DNA of 64,000 nucleotides, from NCBI RefSeq assembly GCF_016612505.1, contig NZ_JAENRR010000003.1:116172-180171 (forward strand). The letters are read 5' to 3'. A model generated the notes under the pieces. That model did no database searches and was not told the origin of the DNA. It saw only the letters and a list, made by a program, of their open reading frames with translations. Origin of the DNA: Carboxylicivirga marina (GTDB taxonomy: Bacteria; Bacteroidota; Bacteroidia; Bacteroidales; Marinilabiliaceae). Shown here one piece after another: positions 49,717-57,224 of the stretch (position 1 is the stretch's first letter; every line of letters starts with the position of its first letter). The translations under genes were made by a program, and so were the position numbers.

Positions 49717-50195
49717 TGCGGCTTGAGGTACGCCAAGAAGCGTGCGTTTATATTTGATTAAATACCTAGTAATATGAAAAGATTACACAGTCCAATTTGT
49801 CGTTCAGACTGAAGCATTCATGAGGTGCGGGGAGGAAACGAACCGTGCTAAGTTCGTGAAGAGCGACTATGTAAGCCGTAATAACAGTGAACCCAGTTAG
49901 GCTTCGTTACGCGAATTTGTAGTGGTCAACCTACCTCAAGGGGTGAAACCTGATACACATTGTGAAGCAACGACAAAGAGCAACAATGTGGCTACACGGA
50001 GTAGTATGGGATGGCGTGCATAGTAAAGGTAGCGCATGAACTTGGGAAGCCCTAACAGGATATGCCAACTATTGCTGAGGGTGGCGGAGGTGTCCATAGT
50101 ACTGATGATATGTAGGACAACATAACCTACAAGGAGGAAAGGGACACTACTGGTGAGAATGTTTTAGATAGAAGTAGTATAACAGAATTGAAGAA

Positions 50196-51575
50196 ATGAG
50201 TATTCAAGAGAGAGTTCAACAGGAGATAACAAAGCTTTCGAGTAATAAACGAAGGGATATGTCACCACCTGAGCGAGTACGACTTTTACAACTAAAGCTA
50301 TATTTAAAAGCCAAACAGGAAAGGAGTTATAAGTTTTATGTACTCTATGATAAACTATTTTTAGATCATGTCCTATTGACAGCTTACCGTCATTGCAAGA
50401 AAAAGAATGGAGCACCAGGAGTAGATAAAAGAACGTTCGAAGATATTGAGCAGTATGGAGTCGTTAAATTTCTGCAAGAATTGAAAGAAGAGTTGCGCAC
50501 ACGTACTTATAGACCGCAAGCAGTTAAGCGGGTACTTATAGATAAAGAAAATGGAGGGAAACGCCCTCTTGGAATTCCAACTATAAAAGACCGAGTAGCT
50601 CAACAGGCCTGCAAAATTATCATGGAACCAATATTTGAAGCAGACTTTAATAATTCATCGTACGGCTTTAGACCAAAACGGTCAGCGGCAGGTGCAGTCA
50701 GGGCCATACGTCAGAACCTGAAAAAAGGGAAATGTACTGTCTATGATGCAGATTTAAGTAAGTATTTTGATAAGATACCACATGATAAACTTGAAATTGT
50801 TCTCAAAGAACGTATTGCCGATTCCCGCTTGTTAAAACTAATACGCCAATGGCTAAAAGTTCCCATTGTTGAAGATGGAAAGTACACAAGAGGAAAAAGC
50901 AATACTTCAGGAACACCACAAGGAGGTGTCATATCACCTTTATTGGCTAATGTTTATATGAACATACTGGATAGAATAGTGAATAACCCGCAAGGATATT
51001 TTCAAAAGCAAGGTATTCATATGATTAGATATGCTGATGACTTTATTCTTATGAGTAAAACTATACAGGTAAGCTCTCTAAATAAGATACATGAATACTT
51101 AAGTCGCATGGGGTTGTTGATAAATGTAGAAAAGAGTAAACTGGTGAACGGAAAGGAAGAGTCGTTTGATTTTCTTGGATTCAGATTTCGTTATAAACGT
51201 AGTGTTATTAAGCCCAATGGGCGTTATTGGGATATTGAACCAAAGCCAAAATCACAACAAAAGATCCGCCAAAAGATCAGTTATAAACTTAAGAGCATTG
51301 GGCATTACGCAGCACCAAAAGTTGTGGCAGAACTGAACCCTATAATCAGAGGATGGATGAATTATTACAAAATAGAGAAAGTGAGTTATACGCAAGTAGC
51401 CTTTCGAAATTTGGAAGAATACTTACGAGAACGCATGACTCGATTTTATAATCGTAAAAGTCAGAGGAAATCCAGCATGTATGGCAAACGTGCCTTCAAT
51501 ATTTTAGTTGAAGAATATGGTTTAATAAAGCCCTATCGGACCTCTGGATTACGACCTGTGAATGCTTTTCGATGA
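50196..51575 (+). CDS. ltrA: Group II intron reverse transcriptase/maturase
   Basis: A 459-residue intron-encoded protein. Reverse transcriptase blocks are in order: GAPGVDKRTF (72-81), RPLGIPTIKDRVAQ (123-136), SSYGFRPKRS (154-163), YDADLSKYFD (183-192, first catalytic Asp), SGTPQGGVISPLLAN (238-252), and RYADDF (278-283) with the catalytic YADD. The C-terminal part (~355-420, IIRGWMNYYKIEKVSYTQV and ERMTRFYNRKSQRKSSMYGK) is the GIIM maturase/X domain. No HNH endonuclease is seen. It is intact, so the intron may still be active. All key Asp residues are present. Confidence 0.95.
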   Translation: MSIQERVQQEITKLSSNKRRDMSPPERVRLLQLKLYLKAKQERSYKFYVLYDKLFLDHVLLTAYRHCKKKNGAPGVDKRTFEDIEQYGVVKFLQELKEELRTRTYRPQAVKRVLIDKENGGKRPLGIPTIKDRVAQQACKIIMEPIFEADFNNSSYGFRPKRSAAGAVRAIRQNLKKGKCTVYDADLSKYFDKIPHDKLEIVLKERIADSRLLKLIRQWLKVPIVEDGKYTRGKSNTSGTPQGGVISPLLANVYMNILDRIVNNPQGYFQKQGIHMIRYADDFILMSKTIQVSSLNKIHEYLSRMGLLINVEKSKLVNGKEESFDFLGFRFRYKRSVIKPNGRYWDIEPKPKSQQKIRQKISYKLKSIGHYAAPKVVAELNPIIRGWMNYYKIEKVSYTQVAFRNLEEYLRERMTRFYNRKSQRKSSMYGKRAFNILVEEYGLIKPYRTSGLRPVNAFR

Positions 51576-51585
51576 AATCATCAGG

Positions 51586-51619
51586 AAAGCCGTATGCGGG
51601 AAAACCGCACGTACGGTTT
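51586..51619 (+). ncRNA. Group II intron domain V
   Basis: AAAGCCGTATGCGGG, loop AAAA, then CCGCACGTACGGTTT: a 34-nt hairpin with the two-nt bulge typical of domain V, the catalytic core of the ribozyme. The usual AGC triad appears as AAAGC. Confidence 0.8.
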
Positions 51620-51782
51620 GACGAGGGGGCTATGGCATTTTCTGCACAATTATGAAAATGCTGTACTCTACTCTACCGACGAATGTAAATCTATGTGTTA
51701 ACAATTATAAAGGTAAAGAGTAGTTTAGAATGGAGGAGTGTTGATTAACTGCCTTCTCATAGATATGATAACCAGTAGTTAT

Positions 51783-51830
51783 AATCGGATAAAATTCGTG
51801 TTAATATCACTTGTATTTTATCCGATTTTT
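51783..51830 (+). terminator. Terminator-like hairpin 25 bp before a beta-helix gene
   Basis: A perfect 13-bp stem (AATCGGATAAAAT at 51783-51795, ATTTTATCCGATT at 51815-51827) and a T-run, ending about 25 bp before the ATG at 51855. No gene ends nearby upstream, so it is a candidate attenuator in the leader rather than an ordinary gene-end terminator. Confidence 0.75.
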
Positions 51831-51854
51831 ATTGAAAAATAAAATACGACTCAT

Positions 51855-53681
51855 ATGTCCCGAACCATATTAATTATTTGTATCCTGTATATACAATTCA
51901 TTACTATTAATGGAATAGCGAGCAATTATTACATAGATTCTAATAGTGGGAACGACTTTAATAGTGGCTTATCGCCAGAAAAGGCCTGGTCATCATTATC
52001 AAAAGTAAACAATACCAGCTTTAACCCCGGCGATAGTATTCTGTTTAAATCAGGCGAAATATGGAATGGTCAATTGTTAATTGATGATAAGGGAACCGAA
52101 AACAAGCCAATTGTATACACCTTCTATGGCGAAGGAGGCAAGCCCCAAATCAATGGGCAAGGGCAGGAGGTTTATACCATTAAACTGGCTGATGCAAGTT
52201 ATACCGAGTTTTCAGGCTTTGATATTACCAATACCGGTGCTACCTCGCATGCGGGTCGATTAGGGATTTATATCACCGCTATGAATGGCGATATACAAGG
52301 TTTGGTCGTGAAAGACTGTGATATTCATGATGTGAATGGCGAAGTGGATAAAAATCTGCAATCTAAAACAACAGGCGCCGGCTTTGGTATCTATTGGTCC
52401 AATAAAGGCAGTGCCAGTGGACGTCTGGTGGATGCTCTTATCCAAGGTAATCATATCTATCGGTGCGAACGAAATGGTATGGGAGGCGCCATCAATCGAA
52501 ATGTGTATCATTTGCGTTTATTAGTACGACAGAACCTGATTGAGCAGGTGCCTGGTGATGCCATCATTATGAATACCTGTGAGAATTCTATAGCCGAATA
52601 CAATGTGGCGCGCGATTTTCCACGTACTTTACCAGAGAGTAATGCCGCCGCTGGTATCTGGCCCTTTAATTCTAAAAACACCATCATCCAGTTTAACGAG
52701 GTGAGCGGCCATCAGGCTTATCTGGACGGACAAGGCTTTGACAGCGATTTCTGGTGTGAGAATACCACCATTCAATACAACTACAGTCATGATAACGCCG
52801 GTGGATTTTTATTAATTTGTGGCAGTAAGGACCGCAGTCCCGATGGGGAATCAAGTCCCAATACTGGTACTATTGTGCGTTACAACATCAGCATCAACGA
52901 TGGCGGACGCACATGGGGGAATCATGCACACGATTTTCCTTTGATCTATTTTCATGGTCACCCGGAAGGAACTATGATTTATAATAATACCTTCTATTAT
53001 GGCAATAAAATGAGCGAACTGAATGGTACTTCGCCACATATGATTAAGGAGATTTGGGGAGAGCCTTGGTCAACGTCTATCTATAACAACATCTTTGCTT
53101 CACAGTTACCTGGAGCTAAAATTGACATGCGTAAAAACAAAAACACCAGCATCGACAATAATTTGTATTACAATACGCCAACTGTTGAGGATGAGAACGG
53201 CCCGATTACCGATATCAATGCAGTTAAAGCCAATCCCATGTTTGTTAATATGCTAGGGTATACAGTTGATGATTATCAATTAACAGAAGGCAGTCCTGCC
53301 ATAAAAGCCGGAAGAGTGATTCCTGACAATGGAGGGCGAGATTTCTTTGGCAATCCGGTATCTGATACAGAAGTGCCTAATATTGGAGCTGATAATACCA
53401 ATGAATGGGTTGGTATACTGGATACGCCTGCACAAGATGAATTATTTACCTCGTATCCCAATATCACAAGAGACAGCTTTTATATCGATATAAAGGAGCC
53501 TCTAAGAAATGCAGAAATTCGATTATGTTCTTTGAATGGAAAACTGCTTAACTCATATTCATACAAATTATTACCCAATGATAAACTGGAGTTGAACCTA
53601 GCTAAGCAGCGAAGCGGTATGTATATTGTACACATAATCGCCGAAGGCAAACAACAATCAAAACGAATCATAAAGCTGTAG
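51855..53681 (+). CDS. Secreted right-handed beta-helix protein with T9SS domain
   Basis: A 608-residue protein with signal peptide 1-21 (ITINGIA). NYYIDSNSGNDFNSGLSPEKAWSSL opens the beta helix. NAAAGIWPFNSKNTIIQFN, DGQGFDSDFWC and YSHDNAGGFLLICGSK closely match the lipoprotein at 47634, making these two a paralogous subtype. About residues 470-525 (DYQLTEGSPAIKAG, RDFFGNPVSDTEVPNIGA) form the usual end of the helix. The last ~75 residues (SYPNITRDSFYIDIKE, LCSLNGKLLNSY, GMYIVHIIAEG, RIIKL) are a type IX sorting domain, so this copy is exported to the surface while its relative is a lipoprotein. A role in initial cleavage of the polysaccharide is likely but unproven. Confidence 0.78.
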   Translation: MSRTILIICILYIQFITINGIASNYYIDSNSGNDFNSGLSPEKAWSSLSKVNNTSFNPGDSILFKSGEIWNGQLLIDDKGTENKPIVYTFYGEGGKPQINGQGQEVYTIKLADASYTEFSGFDITNTGATSHAGRLGIYITAMNGDIQGLVVKDCDIHDVNGEVDKNLQSKTTGAGFGIYWSNKGSASGRLVDALIQGNHIYRCERNGMGGAINRNVYHLRLLVRQNLIEQVPGDAIIMNTCENSIAEYNVARDFPRTLPESNAAAGIWPFNSKNTIIQFNEVSGHQAYLDGQGFDSDFWCENTTIQYNYSHDNAGGFLLICGSKDRSPDGESSPNTGTIVRYNISINDGGRTWGNHAHDFPLIYFHGHPEGTMIYNNTFYYGNKMSELNGTSPHMIKEIWGEPWSTSIYNNIFASQLPGAKIDMRKNKNTSIDNNLYYNTPTVEDENGPITDINAVKANPMFVNMLGYTVDDYQLTEGSPAIKAGRVIPDNGGRDFFGNPVSDTEVPNIGADNTNEWVGILDTPAQDELFTSYPNITRDSFYIDIKEPLRNAEIRLCSLNGKLLNSYSYKLLPNDKLELNLAKQRSGMYIVHIIAEGKQQSKRIIKL

Positions 53682-54085
53682 AGTCTATGCTTAGAATATT
53701 GGATTTTAAATGTGGTTAAGTAGGGTGATTTTTGCAGATAGTTTAATAGTTCGCAGCGGCCTTGGCTGCTTAGCAATAAAACATCGGAACAATTAAGAAT
53801 TGAATATTATTAATTGTTTCAGTAAGAAGTCGGGGTTTGGGGTTGAAACCCCATCATGATTAATGAACATTCCTCATTAATAATTTTGTACAATTATATT
53901 TTGCCATTATCATTCATATGAATGACTCTAATTTGCTCCGAATAATGTACACAAATCACGCATAAAAATAACACAAAACCACCATTGCTTTATATAAGAT
54001 AGCCATTGATGAATCTGTGGCTATCTGTTGCTTGTATTCTAAGTAGTTTTAAAATTAGGTATAATGTCGAATTTTAGAACCGGAT
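53682..54085. other. Intergenic region with repeat fragment and short hairpin
   Basis: No gene. GCCTTGGCTGCTTAGCAATA at 53759 resembles the element at 23144. GGGGTTTGGGGTTGAAACCCC near 53833 is a short inverted repeat. GATAGCCA/TGGCTATC at 53998-54025 forms an 8-bp hairpin about 60 bp before the sulfatase ATG. TAGTTTTA near 54045 is one base off the -7 consensus. Confidence 0.5.
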
Positions 54086-55597
54086 ATGAAACAACTAACA
54101 ATATGTATTTTGAGTATTATGCTGTTAAGCATCATGGCCACGGCTCAAAACAAAAAACCAAACATCGTCATCATTTATGTTGATGATTTGGGGTATGGCG
54201 ATTTAAGTAGCTATGGAGCCACAGAGGTAAATACGCCCAATGTGGACAAATTAGCCAATGGTGGGGTCAAGTTCACCGATGGCCATTGCTCAGCAGCTAC
54301 CTGCACACCTTCACGTTATTCTTTACTAACCGGGCGCTATGCTTTTCGTAAAGATGCAGCTGTACTACCAGGTGATGCTCCATTGCTGATTAGCACCGAC
54401 AGAGCGACGCTGCCCGGCATGCTAAAGCAGAATGGTTATAACACCGCTGTTATTGGAAAATGGCATTTGGGTTTAGGTAATGGTGACGTGGATTGGAACG
54501 GCAAAGTAGCACCCGGGCCACTGGAAATTGGTTTTGACTACAGTTACCTGATTCCATCAACAGGCGACCGTGTGCCTTCGGTGATGTTGGAGAATCACCA
54601 TGTGGTTGGTCTCGATCAGGAAGATCCTATAGAAATCTCTTACAAGAAGAAAGTAGGGACCGACCCTACTGGCATTGAAAATCCTGAATTATTACGTTAT
54701 CCCTCAGATAAATTCCATGGAAAAACCATTGTCAATGGTGTAAGTCGCATTGGTTATATGTCAGGTGGTAATTCGGCCCGCTTTCGTGATGAGACAGTGC
54801 CATACCAGATGTTGCATAAAGCACGTACTTTCATTGATGAGCATCAGGAAGAACCATTCTTCTTATATTTTGCTTTCCACGATATTCATGTCCCACGATT
54901 GCCAGATGCTCGTTTTCAGGGAGCAACAGATATGGGCGTTCGAGGTGATGCCATTGTACAAATGGACTACATCACTGGTGAGTTGGTAAAGCATCTGGAG
55001 AAGAGAGGTTTGAGTGAAAATACCATCATTGTTTTCTCAAGTGATAATGGACCTGTATTAGACGATGGTTATACTGACGAATCGGTGGAGCGCTTGGGTA
55101 AACATCAACCTGCAGGACCCTACCGCGGTAATAAATACAGTGCTTACGAAGCCGGAACACGTGTGCCAACAATTGTATACTGGCCTGGCACTATCGTAGC
55201 CAGAGAGAGTGATGCTTTGGTGACCCAAACGGACTTATATGCATCCTTTGCTGAGTTAGTAGGGCATGAATTGGAAGCAAGCGAAGCTCCCGATAGTGAA
55301 GCCATGTGGTCGACCTTTGCAGGAGAGTCATTTGAGGGACGTGAGTATCTACTGGAAGAATCAGTGACACTTGCATTGCGCCATGGTCAATACAAATACA
55401 TCCATCCAACCAAGAAAAATCCAAGCTGGATTAAGCTTGAGAAAAATATTGAAGCAGGTGTGTCAACTGAAGCACAGTTATTCGATTTGTCAAATGATGT
55501 TGGTGAACAGGAGAATATTGCTTCTAAGAATAAAAAGCTGGTTAAGAAGCTGCAGAAAGAAATAGAACGCATTCAAAACAACGAAGTAACACGTTAA
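54086..55597 (+). CDS. S1 sulfatase (arylsulfatase A-like, S1_15-like)
   Basis: A 503-residue exported sulfatase with type I signal peptide ending MATAQ (residue 21). YVDDLGYGDLSSYGATE gives metal ligands Asp33-Asp34; AATCTPSRYSLLTGRY gives formylglycine Cys73 and Arg77. FSSDNGPVLDDGYTDESVERLGKHQPAGPYRG is the second metal site. It aligns end to end with the sulfatase at 23372, including the insertion GLDQEDPIEISYKKKVG, but here the protein is soluble rather than lipid-anchored. It starts the right-hand cluster and is followed, after a repeat-bearing 170-bp gap, by the sulfatase at 55768, the mirror of the 21650/23372 order. Confidence 0.92.
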   Translation: MKQLTICILSIMLLSIMATAQNKKPNIVIIYVDDLGYGDLSSYGATEVNTPNVDKLANGGVKFTDGHCSAATCTPSRYSLLTGRYAFRKDAAVLPGDAPLLISTDRATLPGMLKQNGYNTAVIGKWHLGLGNGDVDWNGKVAPGPLEIGFDYSYLIPSTGDRVPSVMLENHHVVGLDQEDPIEISYKKKVGTDPTGIENPELLRYPSDKFHGKTIVNGVSRIGYMSGGNSARFRDETVPYQMLHKARTFIDEHQEEPFFLYFAFHDIHVPRLPDARFQGATDMGVRGDAIVQMDYITGELVKHLEKRGLSENTIIVFSSDNGPVLDDGYTDESVERLGKHQPAGPYRGNKYSAYEAGTRVPTIVYWPGTIVARESDALVTQTDLYASFAELVGHELEASEAPDSEAMWSTFAGESFEGREYLLEESVTLALRHGQYKYIHPTKKNPSWIKLEKNIEAGVSTEAQLFDLSNDVGEQENIASKNKKLVKKLQKEIERIQNNEVTR

Positions 55598-55624
55598 TTA
55601 CAAACACTAATATAATTGTAAATA

Positions 55625-55710
55625 ATCTTCCCCCTGGGAAAACGAAGTTTCGCTAATGCCATCTGAAAAATAAGCACTTATTAACAAATGCCGTCAGGCG
55701 ATGGGGGAAT
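55625..55710. repeat. Intergenic repeat carrying a 22-nt unit
   Basis: Between two sulfatases, TCTTCCCCCTGGGAAAACGA begins the element and 55689-55710 (TGCCGTCAGGCGATGGGGGA..) is an exact inverted copy of 32494-32515. The inner AATAAGCACTTATT is a short palindrome. Confidence 0.65.
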
Positions 55711-55767
55711 GATACATTTTAAGTTTATATCATTCTTGACAATTAGCAATATTAAAACCTCATATCA

Positions 55768-57207
55768 ATGAAAAATCTGCATTTTATATATTTAATAATA
55801 ATTACATGCTTATTACTGGCATGTAACACGAAAGAAACGAGCGATTCAAAACCCAAACAACCTAATATTCTTCTTTTATTAGCTGATGATATGGGCTATG
55901 GCGAATTGGGCTGCTATGGTCAGGAGAAGATTCAAACCCCTGTACTTGACGATTTGGCCACGCAAGGCATGCTTTTTACCGACTTTTATGCCGGTAATGC
56001 AGTATGTTCGCCTTCACGTGCCGTATTGATGACAGGTAAATCATCATCATTCAATACCATTCGGGGTAACAGTGGATATTTTGGTGATGATAGATGGATG
56101 CGTGTGGCACTTAAAAAAGACGACACAACCGTGGCAGAGATGCTTCGTGAAGCAGGTTATCAAACAGGATTTGTTGGTAAATGGCATTTGGGCGACCCTA
56201 ATGACGTGTCTACCTGGGCTCACAATCGTGGTTTTGATTATGCGGTGCAGGAGCAATGGGGTTCACGCTTTGGAGGGCTTGAGTTTGATGAGCGCATGCA
56301 TAGAATTAATGGCATGCAGGACTCAATCTTCTATGATGTTAATGAATGGGAATGTCTCGACGATTTCAGGACAAACTTAGCGTTTAACTGGCTTGACGAA
56401 CTCAAAACTGAAAAGCCTTTCTTTTTATTTATGTCGTATCGTGCACCGCATGGTCACGAATACACAATTGGAAATAATACACTGTATCAGGACAAAAACT
56501 GGCCGGAGGCAGAACGCTTACACGCTTCAAAAATTACTTTGTTGGATAAGCAGATAGGGCGCATGTTGGCCAAACTGGAAGAGATGGGTGAGCTGGATAA
56601 TACCTTAATTGTGTTTACCAGTGATAATGGTGCGCATAAAGAAGGTAAAGGACACAGTCCGAATTTCTTTAAAAGCAATGGCCAATTGAAAGGCATTAAA
56701 CGTGATATGTACGAAGGTGGAATCCGTGTGCCAATGATTGCCTTTTGGAAGGGACAGATTGAGGCTGCCAGTCAGTCGCAGCACATTGGAAGTTCACAAG
56801 ATTTAATGTCAACATTCGCCGAAGTAGCTGGAGCAACAATGCCCGAAGGAGGTAATGGGGTATCTATTCTTTCTGCTTTGACAGGAGAAGAACAAACTGA
56901 ACATGAGTTCTTAAATTGGGAGTTTCAGTTGGATGGCTGGTTCCGCACAATGCCAAAAGGTGGATTCCGTCAATCAGCACGAATTGGTAACTGGAAAGGT
57001 GTTCGTTACGGTATTGATTCAAAGATTGAACTATATAATCTGGATACTGATATTATAGAAAAAAATAATATTGCTGGCGAGCATCCTGAAATTGTTGAAT
57101 TGATGCAGAAGGCTTTCAAAAATCGTTCAGAGAATGAAGTATTTCCCGAAGGAGGCGTTATTCAGGACTATAAGCCATCGGACAGATATAAAAAGGAACA
57201 ACAATAG
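55768..57207 (+). CDS. S1 sulfatase lipoprotein (arylsulfatase A-like)
   Basis: A 479-residue lipoprotein sulfatase (lipobox LLAC, Cys19). LADDMGYGELGCYG gives metal ligands Asp40-Asp41; NAVCSPSRAVLMTGKSSS gives formylglycine Cys80 and Arg84. FTSDNGAHKEGKGHSPNFFKSNG is the second metal site, followed by KRDMYEGGIRVPM. It has the same length as its paralogue at 21650 and shares most motifs, with Cys-Ser-Pro-Ser-Arg in place of Cys-Gly-Pro-Ser-Arg. It is 17 bp upstream of the GH2 gene at 57225 and surely in the same transcript, so desulfation and beta-glycoside cleavage are probably coupled. Confidence 0.92.
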   Translation: MKNLHFIYLIIITCLLLACNTKETSDSKPKQPNILLLLADDMGYGELGCYGQEKIQTPVLDDLATQGMLFTDFYAGNAVCSPSRAVLMTGKSSSFNTIRGNSGYFGDDRWMRVALKKDDTTVAEMLREAGYQTGFVGKWHLGDPNDVSTWAHNRGFDYAVQEQWGSRFGGLEFDERMHRINGMQDSIFYDVNEWECLDDFRTNLAFNWLDELKTEKPFFLFMSYRAPHGHEYTIGNNTLYQDKNWPEAERLHASKITLLDKQIGRMLAKLEEMGELDNTLIVFTSDNGAHKEGKGHSPNFFKSNGQLKGIKRDMYEGGIRVPMIAFWKGQIEAASQSQHIGSSQDLMSTFAEVAGATMPEGGNGVSILSALTGEEQTEHEFLNWEFQLDGWFRTMPKGGFRQSARIGNWKGVRYGIDSKIELYNLDTDIIEKNNIAGEHPEIVELMQKAFKNRSENEVFPEGGVIQDYKPSDRYKKEQQ

Positions 57208-57224
57208 CATCAGAAAAAGCAATT

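Larger units (their letters stand above)
49825..51676 (+). mobile_element. Group II intron with reverse transcriptase ORF
   Basis: The 5' end GTGCGG (49825) fits the group II 5' splice motif. The ORF in domain IV encodes an LtrA-type protein. After it, a domain V hairpin (51586-51619) and domain VI stem GCATTTTC/GAAAATGC (about 51635-51661) precede a 3' end TACTCTACTCTAC, taken as 51676. The sequence just before the 5' site (TTCATGAG, 49817-49824) pairs 7 of 8 with CGCATGAA (50033-50040), a plausible IBS1-EBS1 pair. It lies between two beta-helix genes and interrupts no recognisable gene. Exact ends are uncertain by a few bases. Confidence 0.85.
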
